Shown here piece by piece: positions 54,187 through 62,304 of a stretch of DNA of 64,000 nucleotides. The stretch covers positions 1,240,001-1,304,000 of the forward strand of contig NZ_QJUV01000001.1 in the NCBI RefSeq assembly GCF_003397585.1, in the 5' to 3' direction. This stretch comes from Gardnerella piotii. Its GTDB lineage: Bacteria > Actinomycetota > Actinomycetes > Actinomycetales > Bifidobacteriaceae. The position numbers and the translations under genes were made by a program. The notes under the pieces were generated by a model. The model worked only from the letters and a program-made list of their open reading frames with translations, did no database searches and was not told the DNA's origin. Position 1 is the stretch's first letter, and each line of letters opens with the position of its first letter.

Positions 54187-55968
54187 ATGTCTTTACAAAA
54201 ATTATCTTTAGACGAAGCAAGCAATATTTTGTTAAAGCAAAATCTTTTGCGAGAAATAATACAAAATAAAAGTGCACAAAAACATGACGATTTAACGCAC
54301 GAAAACGACCAAACTTGGTCAATAGATGCTAGCGATTTTAATGGCCACTCAAAGCCGTACAACCACATAACATACGATTCGCGCGATATTAAGCCAAACA
54401 CATTGCTTTTTATTAAGGGCAATTTTAAGCCAGAATACCTTAAAGACGCAGATAAAAACGGCTTAAATGCATACGTTGCGCAGGATTGCTACGCGGAATA
54501 CACAAATGCGGTTGGGCTGATTGTAACAGACGTTCGTAAAGCAATGAGCGTACTTTCGGCTGCATTCTTTAACAATCCGCAAGAAAAGCTTACGACTATT
54601 GGCATTACGGGAACAAAAGGCAAAACAACCACAGCATACTTTACTCATGCTATTTTGAACGCACATTCTAATGGCAAAGCTGCGCTATTCTCTTCGGTAG
54701 ACAATTGTTTAGATGGTAAAACATATGTTGAGTCGGACTTGACTACGCCAGAAAGTCTAGACGCGTTTAGAATGATGAGCCAGGCTGTAGAAAATGGCAT
54801 GAAATACCTTGTTATGGAGGTTTCGTCGCAAGCGTACAAAGTCAACCGCGTGTATGGATTGCACTTTAATGTTGCGGCATTTTTGAACATTAGCCCAGAT
54901 CACATAAGCCCAATCGAACACCCGACTTTTGAAGATTATTTGTATTGCAAGCGTCAAATCGTAAAAAATACGGATGCACTTGTGCTTAATGCGGATTGCG
55001 CGCATGCGGATTTGCTTCTTCAAGACGCACAAAAAAATGGCGTAAAAGTCACGACTTTTTCCAGAATACACAAAGAAGAACTAGACGGAAATACTTGCAA
55101 TTGCCCAGAATGCAGCGATTATTCCGATATTCATCCTTACGAAAACAGCGAAAAATACCCAGAGCTTGTTTTGCCAAGGTATGTAGCGATACCAGAGCCG
55201 CAAGGGTTGAAAGAATCGCAAGAATTACCAAGTTCGCAAGAGCATTGTATTGCGATTTTGGAAGGCGAAGCTAGCGAGTACGTAAATCAAGACATGCCTA
55301 ATTACAGCGCTATAGACAAATTCAATCTAAAGATTGCTGGCGACTTTAACTACGAGAACGCATTGGCTGCGATTGCAATTGCACAAAACGCGCAACCAGA
55401 TTTAATCAACAATGTTGAAGCTTTGCACGCGATTGAAAACGTTGAAATTCCAGGGCGCATGGAGATTTTTGAGGATCCAAAATCCAACACGATTGCAATC
55501 GTTGACTACGCGCATAATTACGTTTCTGTAAAAGCGCTACTGGACTTTGTTGAAGAAAGATACGCAAGCCAGAGTTTATACACTACTCTTGTTACGGGGT
55601 CTGCTGGAAACAAAGCTTACGACAGACGCAAAGAGATTGTTCAAGCTGCGCAAAATCGAATCGACGAGTTTGTGTTTACAATCGAAGACACAAACACCGA
55701 AGATCCAATGGATATTTGCAACGATATGCAATCTTGCATAACAATCCCAAGCGTTAAGTCGCAAATAATAATCGATAGAACGCAAGCGATTGAGCACAGC
55801 GTAAACGAAGCTAGAGAGCGCGGCGAGCACAGCAAACGCGATGAAGATAACGACTTATTAAGCGTAATCCTCATTATTGGAAAGGGCGACGAGCGCTGGA
55901 TTAAGCACAACAACAAGCACGTTCCTTACGAAAGCGATTCGCTTGTTATTAAGCGCCTATTTAGCTAG
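54187..55968 (+). CDS. murE: UDP-N-acetylmuramoyl-tripeptide ligase (MurE type, probably lysine-adding)
   Basis: MurE adds the third amino acid to UDP-MurNAc-L-Ala-D-Glu. The 593-residue protein has the P-loop GTKGKTTTAYF (near 142-152), the Mur-ligase TTPESLD and EVSSQAYK segments, and VDYAHN in the C-terminal domain. The amino-acid-selecting DNPR motif of diaminopimelate-adding MurE reads DTNTEDP here, which argues against diaminopimelate and for lysine or ornithine. An extra insert of about 35 residues (about 300-335) with CNCPECSDYSD is unusual. The C-terminus runs into a short tandem repeat. Confidence 0.88.
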   Translation: MSLQKLSLDEASNILLKQNLLREIIQNKSAQKHDDLTHENDQTWSIDASDFNGHSKPYNHITYDSRDIKPNTLLFIKGNFKPEYLKDADKNGLNAYVAQDCYAEYTNAVGLIVTDVRKAMSVLSAAFFNNPQEKLTTIGITGTKGKTTTAYFTHAILNAHSNGKAALFSSVDNCLDGKTYVESDLTTPESLDAFRMMSQAVENGMKYLVMEVSSQAYKVNRVYGLHFNVAAFLNISPDHISPIEHPTFEDYLYCKRQIVKNTDALVLNADCAHADLLLQDAQKNGVKVTTFSRIHKEELDGNTCNCPECSDYSDIHPYENSEKYPELVLPRYVAIPEPQGLKESQELPSSQEHCIAILEGEASEYVNQDMPNYSAIDKFNLKIAGDFNYENALAAIAIAQNAQPDLINNVEALHAIENVEIPGRMEIFEDPKSNTIAIVDYAHNYVSVKALLDFVEERYASQSLYTTLVTGSAGNKAYDRRKEIVQAAQNRIDEFVFTIEDTNTEDPMDICNDMQSCITIPSVKSQIIIDRTQAIEHSVNEARERGEHSKRDEDNDLLSVILIIGKGDERWIKHNNKHVPYESDSLVIKRLFS

Positions 55969-56024
55969 TTTAGCTAAGCGCCTATTTAGCTAGCGGCTCT
56001 TTAGCTAAGCGCCTATTTAGCTAG
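55951..56024 (+). repeat. Tandem repeat at the murE 3' end
   Basis: AAGCGCCTATTTAGCTAG occurs three times (55951, 55976, 56007) with TTTAGCT fillers. The first copy codes for the last residues of MurE; duplication here probably extended the intergenic tail. Confidence 0.8.
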
Positions 56025-56073
56025 CGGCTCTTTAGCTAGCAACTCTTTAGCTCAAGTCAATCCGTAGCTAAAG

Positions 56074-57528
56074 TCATTCCGCAAGATTTGGATGAACGTT
56101 AGCGCGTTGATCTTTTGGCTTCTTTAAGTCTGGATTAACGCGCTCAATCAGCATAGTGCGCGCATCTCCTGCTGTAACAAAGCTACCGCAAATCAGCACT
56201 CCGTGACCATACCCAACTCCAAGCTCATCGTCTTCGTCAACAAGATTCACTGCCGTTTGAATAGCGTCTGGAAGATCGTCAACGCGAATCACGCGATCTT
56301 TACCAAACACGCCAATCGCAATCTTCTCTAGGTCTTTAGGGTCCATCACGCGGTCGCGCCAAGAGTTACGCGTAACAATAATCTTAGTTAAAATCGGCTC
56401 AAGAACACCTAAATATTCTTCAACTTGCTTATCTGCCATCATTGCCACAACGCCAATAAGCTGCTCAAAATTATAGTTTTCTTCGATTGTTTTACGAAGA
56501 GACTCAGCAGCATTAACATTGTGGCCGCCGTCAATAATAATCGTTGGAGAAGTGCGAACTTGCTCAATTCGGCCAGGAACCTTAACTTGACTCAAAGCCT
56601 CGGCAACCAAATCGCCGTCTAAAGCGCCATTTACAGGCAGAACAACCTCCGCAGCAGCAAGCGCCGCCAAAGCATTATGCGACTGATGCACACCAAACTT
56701 ATCTATTGGAACATCTTCATAAGTGCCATTTGGAGTTCGCAAAGTGGCAACTTGACCACCAACAGCTGGAGTGCGCGAAACAACCTCCAACTCGCCGCTT
56801 CCGTCACTAAAGTCGCGTAAAAGCTTGGCATTATTGCGATTTGCCACCTCTTGAATAATCGGCAAAACTTGCGATTCGTGTGGCTGCGGCCCCAAAATCA
56901 CAGTGCAATTTGGCTTAATAATCCCAGCCTTTGTGCGCGCAATCTCTTCAACCGTGTTTCCAAGCCATTGCATGTGGTCCATGTCTACAGGGCCAATAAT
57001 CGCAGCATCCGCGTTCATAACATTAGTGGCGTCCCATTCGCCGCCCATGCCAACTTCCATCACAGCAACATCTACAGGAGCGTCAGCAAAAGCCCAAATC
57101 GCCATAGCTGTAAGCACTTCAAAAAAGCTCATGCGCGGCTTGCCATCAGCATCCATGCGAGCGTCAACCATGTTTATAATGTCTTTCATTTGATCAAACA
57201 CGTCAACAAACTGGTCATCGCTAATTTCTTGACCGTCAATCATAATTCGCTCATTTACGCGTTGCAAATGCGGCGAAGTGTAAAGACCCGTGCGCAAACC
57301 GTACGCGCGGCAAATCGCCTCCGCCATGCGCGCCGTGGAGCCTTTGCCATTGGTGCCAGTAATGTGAATCACGTGCATAGACTGCTCTGGATGCCCCAAA
57401 ATATCAAGAATTAAGCGCATTCTATCTAAATCAAGATTTGTCTTGTTATGCTCTGGAGCGCGGCTCATAATATCTCGCTCAACGTCAACAATTCGCTCAT
57501 TGGTGCGATTTGGATGTTCCATCGACAT
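56074..57528 (-). CDS. folC: Folylpolyglutamate synthase / dihydrofolate synthase
   Basis: FolC adds glutamate tails to folates (and, in bifunctional forms, glutamate to dihydropteroate). The 484-residue protein has the P-loop ITGTNGKGSTARM (near 58), GMGGEWDATNVM, KVPGRIEQV and DGGHNVNAA. It is normal in length. No other folate-synthesis gene is complete in the window, while a decayed FolK-like domain is fused to FtsH. FolC may therefore mainly retain salvaged folate, by inference. Confidence 0.93.
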   Translation of the reverse strand: MSMEHPNRTNERIVDVERDIMSRAPEHNKTNLDLDRMRLILDILGHPEQSMHVIHITGTNGKGSTARMAEAICRAYGLRTGLYTSPHLQRVNERIMIDGQEISDDQFVDVFDQMKDIINMVDARMDADGKPRMSFFEVLTAMAIWAFADAPVDVAVMEVGMGGEWDATNVMNADAAIIGPVDMDHMQWLGNTVEEIARTKAGIIKPNCTVILGPQPHESQVLPIIQEVANRNNAKLLRDFSDGSGELEVVSRTPAVGGQVATLRTPNGTYEDVPIDKFGVHQSHNALAALAAAEVVLPVNGALDGDLVAEALSQVKVPGRIEQVRTSPTIIIDGGHNVNAAESLRKTIEENYNFEQLIGVVAMMADKQVEEYLGVLEPILTKIIVTRNSWRDRVMDPKDLEKIAIGVFGKDRVIRVDDLPDAIQTAVNLVDEDDELGVGYGHGVLICGSFVTAGDARTMLIERVNPDLKKPKDQRANVHPNLAE

Positions 57529-57623
57529 TTTGTGCTCCCCTATTTTTGATTTACGTTTTCGGATTTACGTTTTCAGATTTACGTTTCGCTAATTTTTCCA
57601 ACTATCTAGATTAATAACTGTAG

Positions 57624-57777
57624 TGTTTTTGTACCTGATTTACGGCGTGTCGTGGTACAAAACACGTAAAACAACTCCGCACTTTGTACCACATTCCACC
57701 CAAATCACGTACAAACTCGGGAAATATCGCTCGCGCGCTACGCTTCTCAAGCGAAAAGGCAGGTCGTCGCGCGAACA
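57624..57777. repeat. Mosaic palindromic element (B3, A9, partial C4)
   Basis: B3 (57624-57665) has the arms GTGTTTTTGTACC/GGTACAAAACAC around a TGATTTACGGCGTGTCG loop. A9 (about 57676-57721) follows with TTTGTAC/GTACAAA arms. A partial C module (about 57726-57777) with CGCGCG and AAGCGAAAAGGCAGG then follows. It lies between the divergent folC and ykoE genes. Confidence 0.85.
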
Positions 57778-57907
57778 TGTTTGCTTGCGTTGAATAATCG
57801 GTTTTATAGCGCGTTATAGATTTCTGCAATAATCAAAAACGTTACAAATCGCACAAAACTAGCGCATAAAGGCGTGTTAGTGGCTATTAAATGGTAAAGT
57901 ACACGTT

Positions 57908-57944
57908 GGCGTTTCTGCCCAGGCTGCGTAGGTCGAGAAACGCT
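57908..57944 (+). promoter_or_regulatory. Leader hairpin upstream of ykoE
   Basis: GCGTTTCT (57909-57916) pairs with AGAAACGC (57936-57943) over eight bases around a 19-base loop containing GCCCAGGCTGCGTAGG, 45 bp before the ykoE start. It is not a TPP riboswitch: the CTGAGA and GAACCTGA cores are missing. It could be an operator or a small sensor structure. Confidence 0.45.
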
Positions 57945-57987
57945 CAAAGAAATTACAATGCGCAGCAATCAATAGTTAGGAACACTA

Positions 57988-58704
57988 ATGAGTGATATTC
58001 TAAACAACGAATCCGCAAACAATCAAAGCGAAGAAAACGCACAATACTCCGCACAATCCGAAACTCCAATAACCGACAAGGCTCGTGCAAACGCAAATCC
58101 TGCACCAACAACAATCGCAAGTCTTAAATGGCGCGTTGCAGATATATCGCTCGGCGCCGCTCTAGCCGCCTTGTTTGGCATAATCTACTGGGGCTTTACC
58201 ATTGTGTTCTTCTCCCAAATCTCCCCTATTTTGCGCACAGTTTTGCCTGGATTTGGCAGCATTTTGCACGGCGTTTGGTACATGTCTGGTCCGCTTGCTC
58301 TTCTTTTAATCCGCAAGCCTGGTGCTGCAATTTACGTAAACGTTGTTGGCGCCGTGTTTGAGAACATTCTTGGCCAGCAATTCTCTGCATTTATGGTTTT
58401 AGCTTCTGCCGCCTTGCAAGCCATGTTTAGCGAGCTTCCTTTTGCTATCGCTCGCTACAAAAAGTACAATCTTACTTTAAGCGTAATTTCTGGCACTCTC
58501 ACTGCGCTGGAATATGGTATTTACTTGATGTTTGTGGTCTACCAGGGCAAGAGCGCAAACTATCTTACAATTCACATGATTTGCGAACTTATAAGCGGCT
58601 TTGTGATTGCAGGCATTGTTCCTTGGCTTCTGTTCGTTGCAGTTCGTAAGACTGGAGCTTTGAGCAATTTTGCTTCTGGAAGAGACCAAGAAGTAGTAGC
58701 ATAA
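57988..58704 (+). CDS. ykoE: ECF transporter S component, YkoE type (thiamine or its pyrimidine precursor)
   Basis: YkoE-type S components bind hydroxymethylpyrimidine or thiamine for energy-coupling-factor uptake. The 238-residue protein has a hydrophilic, Asn/Gln/Ala-rich N-terminus (about 1-48) and then six helices. Family-like segments include ISLGAALAALFGIIYWGF, GVWYMSGPLALLLIRKPGAA and SELPFAIARYKKY. The energising ykoC/ykoD subunits are not adjacent, so they must be elsewhere or shared. AGGA lies eight bases before the ATG. Confidence 0.85.
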   Translation: MSDILNNESANNQSEENAQYSAQSETPITDKARANANPAPTTIASLKWRVADISLGAALAALFGIIYWGFTIVFFSQISPILRTVLPGFGSILHGVWYMSGPLALLLIRKPGAAIYVNVVGAVFENILGQQFSAFMVLASAALQAMFSELPFAIARYKKYNLTLSVISGTLTALEYGIYLMFVVYQGKSANYLTIHMICELISGFVIAGIVPWLLFVAVRKTGALSNFASGRDQEVVA

Positions 58705-58851
58705 CTATTTACTCTAAAGCTGCTTGCGACTTGTCTTGCGCGCACCCATGCGATTTGCGCGCTAAACAACGCGTTAATCGTAGTGTGTTAAACAGCGTGT
58801 TAAACGTTTATGGGTGTGTGCTAATCTAGTCGTTGCTAACTTTGTTAGCGT

Positions 58852-58925
58852 GGGGCTTTAGCTCAGTCGGTTAGAGCAACGGACTCATAATCCGTCGGTC
58901 CAGGGTTCAAGCCCCTGAGGCCCCA
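58852..58925 (+). tRNA. tRNA with CAU anticodon (Met elongator or Ile2)
   Basis: The acceptor GGGGCTT pairs with AGGCCCC. The D-arm is GCTCAGTCGGTTAGAGC, the anticodon arm ACGGACTCATAATCCGT has the loop CTCATAA (anticodon CAT), and the T-arm is CAGGGTTCAAGCCCCTG. CCA is not encoded. The GGACTCATAATCC stem-loop fits elongator Met and also the Ile2 tRNA that TilS modifies; sequence alone does not decide. The remaining part of the 58705-59212 gap holds only the terminator at 59113. Confidence 0.92.
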
Positions 58926-59112
58926 CTAAATAACTCAAAATGGCTTTATTTCAACGTTTTCAGCAAGTCACAAACAGTAACGACACACCAAACGACACAC
59001 CTAGACTACTATGTTTAAGCATGTTTAAGCGATTAAACTGCTCTTAAAACCGCGTGTGACACGCCAAAAAGAACCTACTTCTATTATATCATTTTCACAA
59101 AAAGTTAAGAGT

Positions 59113-59149
59113 ATAAAAAATTACCCCCCGCATGGAGCGAGGGGTAATT
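59113..59149 (-). terminator. Terminator of the small gene and fructokinase
   Basis: AATTACCCC (59119-59127) pairs with GGGGTAATT (59141-59149), and six T follow on the minus strand, 64 bp after the stop of the small gene at 59213. Confidence 0.88.
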
Positions 59150-59212
59150 ACTAATTTTCAACTTGTATTCTCAATTAGAGAATACTTTGAGCATATTGCG
59201 CGCCACTTATTT

Positions 59213-59389
59213 TCAGTAGTAGTGTCGTCCAGGATTTTGCCGCGGCCGTCCAGCTCTTAGAAGCCTTACAGCAGTATCAATGTCTGGCGCATCATCTGCT
59301 GCGCGCATAAACATTGCTTGAATCATCTGCTCGGATTCTTTGCCATCATAGTGCTTAGCCTTATTATCGTCCCAAACAAAATCAGCCAT
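59213..59389 (-). CDS. Small hypothetical protein, 58 aa
   Basis: I do not recognise this protein. It has a normal charge and an acidic first half (MADFVWDDNKAKHYDGKESE), then a helix-like middle (QMIQAMFMRAADDAPDIDTAVRLL) and an Arg/Gly/Asn-rich end (RAGRPRQNPGRHYY). AAAGG lies eight bases before the ATG at 59389, two codons into the longer frame (59395). It follows fructokinase with only 26 bp between them and ends just before the terminator, so it is probably a real, co-transcribed gene. Confidence 0.6.
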   Translation of the reverse strand: MADFVWDDNKAKHYDGKESEQMIQAMFMRAADDAPDIDTAVRLLRAGRPRQNPGRHYY

Positions 59390-59415
59390 GAGCATACCTT
59401 TATATTCTTTGCAGC

Positions 59416-60312
59416 CTACAGTCCTGCTTTAGAAAGATAGTCTGGGATTTCGCTCGGGTACTCTGGCCACGCTCCTGCTTGAGTGCAAACGTACGCAGCG
59501 GTGTTGATTGCAGCACGATGCGCGTCTTTAAGCGAATCGCCAGCTAAAATCCTTGCAGTAAACGTGCCAGAGAATGAGTCTCCAGCGCCAACCGTATCGT
59601 TAACTTCCACATGAGGAGTTGGGTAGGTAGAGCTTTCGCCATTCTTAGTAAAGATTGCGCTAAAAGTAGATCCGCCAGTCAAAATCACGTAATCCAAACC
59701 ATAGCGAGCTTGGAACCATTTGCAAGCCTCATTGTCGGAAGTTTCGCGAATATTGAACATATCTCTAAGAAGAAGCAGCTCGGAATCGTTAAGCTTAAAA
59801 ACAGTTGCCTCTTTAAGAAGAGCGTCAATCAAATCCTTTGAATAATGATCGCTACGAATGTTTATGTCGAAGAACTTCATGGCGTTTGGCTTTGCATGCT
59901 TTAAAAGCTCCAAAACAGTGTCGTGCGTTTCTTGCGATCTTAAGCTAAGAGTGCCAAAGCAAATCGCGTCTGCTTTGCTAACAAGATCCACAAGTTCACG
60001 CGTATAAACAATATGATCCCACGCAATGTTTCGCACAATCGTGTACTCTGGAATGCCATTTCTAAGCGAAACATCTACCGTACTAGTTGGCCAAGCATTG
60101 CGCTGAATAACATGCTTAATCCCTGCTTTTTCAACTTCTTCAACAAGTTCATTGCCAAGAGAATCTTCTCCAACAGCACTAATAACGTAGCTTTCTGCAC
60201 CATTGCATTGCGCGTGATACGCAAAGTTTGCTGGAGCACCTCCAACTCGTTTTCCTTGGGGAAGCAAATCCCACAGTAGTTCTCCAAGTGAAAGAACGAT
60301 TGGCTTAGTCAT
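59416..60312 (-). CDS. scrK: Fructokinase (PfkB family)
   Basis: This enzyme phosphorylates fructose to fructose-6-phosphate, the entry point of the bifid shunt. The 298-residue protein has GELLWDLLPQGKRVGGAPANFAYH at the N-terminus and the PfkB C-terminal signature DTVGAGDSFSGTF with the catalytic Asp. No other sugar gene is adjacent. GAAAGGA precedes the ATG. A pair of palindromes lies 157-194 bp upstream (60469-60506), a possible operator. PfkB enzymes vary in substrate; fructose is by resemblance. Confidence 0.88.
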   Translation of the reverse strand: MTKPIVLSLGELLWDLLPQGKRVGGAPANFAYHAQCNGAESYVISAVGEDSLGNELVEEVEKAGIKHVIQRNAWPTSTVDVSLRNGIPEYTIVRNIAWDHIVYTRELVDLVSKADAICFGTLSLRSQETHDTVLELLKHAKPNAMKFFDINIRSDHYSKDLIDALLKEATVFKLNDSELLLLRDMFNIRETSDNEACKWFQARYGLDYVILTGGSTFSAIFTKNGESSTYPTPHVEVNDTVGAGDSFSGTFTARILAGDSLKDAHRAAINTAAYVCTQAGAWPEYPSEIPDYLSKAGL

Positions 60313-60468
60313 TGTATTCCTTTCGAGAGTATCGATGATTTTGGCTGCGACTCGTTAATCAACATCTTTATTGCAACAAGTCACATAAATGTATAAAACA
60401 CAAATGTATAAAACGCATGAAACATATAAAGCATATGCAGCACACAAGACACATAAGCCGCAATAAAG

Positions 60469-60506
60469 TAATGTTGTTATAACAACTAAGTGCTATAACA
60501 ACATTA
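60469..60506. promoter_or_regulatory. Nested palindrome upstream of fructokinase
   Basis: TAATGTTGTTATA (60469-60481) and TATAACAACATTA (60494-60506) are perfect inverted repeats. GTTGTTATAACAAC (60473-60486) is itself a perfect 14-bp palindrome. It could be an operator for the fructokinase gene or a terminator of pepP; no U run follows on the minus strand. Confidence 0.5.
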
Positions 60507-60588
60507 TTGCGTAAAGATTAGATAATTAATTTAGATAGTCTTAGATGATTCTAAATAATCCTAGATAATTCGTTTAGATAGCAGCACA

Positions 60589-62181
60589 CTATTTAGCAGC
60601 GCGCTGAGCCATCCAAGCTTCAACATCTTCGATTTGCTTAGGAATATCAATAGAAAGCCATTCAGGACCATTCTCCGTCATCAAAACATCATCTTCAATG
60701 CGGATTCCTATTCCGCGCATTTCTGGCGGAAGCATAAGATCATTGGCAGCAAAGTACAAGCCAGGCTCGATTGTAAAAATCATTCCTGGAGTAATCTTCG
60801 CACCCTGATAAGCCTCGTAGCGAGCTTGAGCACAATCGTGAACATCTAGACCCAAATGGTGAGCAACACCACACGCATGCCAGCGACGATGCTGCTGACC
60901 TTGCGGAGAAAGCGATTCCTCAACGCTAACCTTTAGAATGCCCCACTCGTGCAAATGCTCTGAAAGCACGCGCATGCAAGCGTGGTGAATATCGCTGTAG
61001 GTAGCACCTGGCTTAGCAGCCTCAAAACCAGCTTGCTGAGCGTCGAGAACGCACTGGTAAAGCTTCTTTTGCAAATCCGTAAACTTGCCATTAGTTGGGA
61101 AAGTTCGCGTAATATCTGCTGTGTAAAGGCTGTTGACTTCCACACCTGCGTCAATAAGCAAAAGTTCGCCGCTAGAAACCACGCCCGTGTTGCGCATCCA
61201 GTGCAAAATTGGAGCGTGCTTGCCAGAAGCAACAATTGTATCGTAGCCAACTTCGTTTCCAACTTCTCGAGCAACGGAGTTAAAAGCGCCTTCAATCATT
61301 CGCTCAGAATGATCCTTGCCCAAAGCTTGAGGCAAACGCGTAAGCATGCGATCAAAGCCTAACTTTGTAGCAGCAACAGCTTTGCGCATTTCGCCAATCT
61401 CGTAGGCGTCTTTAAGCATTCGCGCTTCGGCAGCCACTTCGTGCAACTTATCGTCTGCAGCAATATTTGCATCTTCGTCGCTAAATCCGCTCGCTTCTCT
61501 TAAAGCATCTACGCGCGCAGTTAGATCAGCATCCGCTTCTCGCACAATTCGCACGCGCACGCTTTCGGCAGAGCTATTATCGTCGCTAACGTTTTTTGCA
61601 ATCGCGTCGTCAAGCTCGGCAATATCGCGCGTTTCAATGCCAGTCATAGCCTTAAGCTCTTTAAGTCCTGCGCGAGGGCCAACCCAGTATTCGCCGTAGT
61701 GCGGGTCTTTATAGAATGCTGCAGTGCTATTGTCTGCGCGAGGTGCCACAAAAAGCTGCGGAACGTGGGTTTTGCCCGCCGCTTCCTCTTCGCTGCCTGC
61801 TTGCACTGGCTCAAGCACAAGAACAGCGCCTGCCTCGTAATCCTGGCCCAAGCCAGTGTAATATGCGAAAGTTGTGTCTGGCCTAAAAGCGTAGTCGCAA
61901 TCGTTATTGCGCACTTTTGGCTGGCCTGCTGGAATAACAAGGCGCTCGCCTGGGAATCGCTTGCCAAGCGCCTCTAGACGCGCTGGTGTGTATTTCGACG
62001 ATTCAAGCGGTTCGATTTGAGGCTCCTGGTTATCCCAGCCGCTAGTCATAAACTCTTTAAAGGAATCGCTGTTTGGGCGCAAAGATCGATTATTTACGCG
62101 GTCTTGTGCTTTTTGCGTGCCATCCGCGTTTAGTTGCTCACCATGTATTGTTGGCGTTGATTGGTGCATATCTTCTGCCAT
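60589..62181 (-). CDS. pepP: Xaa-Pro aminopeptidase
   Basis: PepP removes an N-terminal residue next to proline using two metal ions. The 530-residue protein has an N-terminal domain (about 55-260) and a pita-bread catalytic domain. The metal-binding segments are LLIDAGVEVNSLYTADITRTFPTNGKF, ACGVAHHLGLDVHD, FTIEPGLYF and RIEDDVL. It has a longer N-terminus than E. coli PepP, as in other bifidobacteria. AAGGAG precedes the ATG. Next to it is pepN, so peptide degradation genes are clustered. Confidence 0.94.
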   Translation of the reverse strand: MAEDMHQSTPTIHGEQLNADGTQKAQDRVNNRSLRPNSDSFKEFMTSGWDNQEPQIEPLESSKYTPARLEALGKRFPGERLVIPAGQPKVRNNDCDYAFRPDTTFAYYTGLGQDYEAGAVLVLEPVQAGSEEEAAGKTHVPQLFVAPRADNSTAAFYKDPHYGEYWVGPRAGLKELKAMTGIETRDIAELDDAIAKNVSDDNSSAESVRVRIVREADADLTARVDALREASGFSDEDANIAADDKLHEVAAEARMLKDAYEIGEMRKAVAATKLGFDRMLTRLPQALGKDHSERMIEGAFNSVAREVGNEVGYDTIVASGKHAPILHWMRNTGVVSSGELLLIDAGVEVNSLYTADITRTFPTNGKFTDLQKKLYQCVLDAQQAGFEAAKPGATYSDIHHACMRVLSEHLHEWGILKVSVEESLSPQGQQHRRWHACGVAHHLGLDVHDCAQARYEAYQGAKITPGMIFTIEPGLYFAANDLMLPPEMRGIGIRIEDDVLMTENGPEWLSIDIPKQIEDVEAWMAQRAAK

Positions 62182-62304
62182 CTTGCGACTCCTTGAATTA
62201 ATCTTTAATCAACCTAATCTTTAATAAACTTAGATTCACAATCTACATTTCCCTATTTTCTTATTAGGAATGTACATTGAAAATTGCTATTTGATTGCAA
62301 AAAA

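Noticed and set aside
57880..57987. TPP riboswitch upstream of ykoE
   Set aside because: The conserved CTGAGA and GAACCTGA cores are absent; only an unrelated eight-bp hairpin is present.
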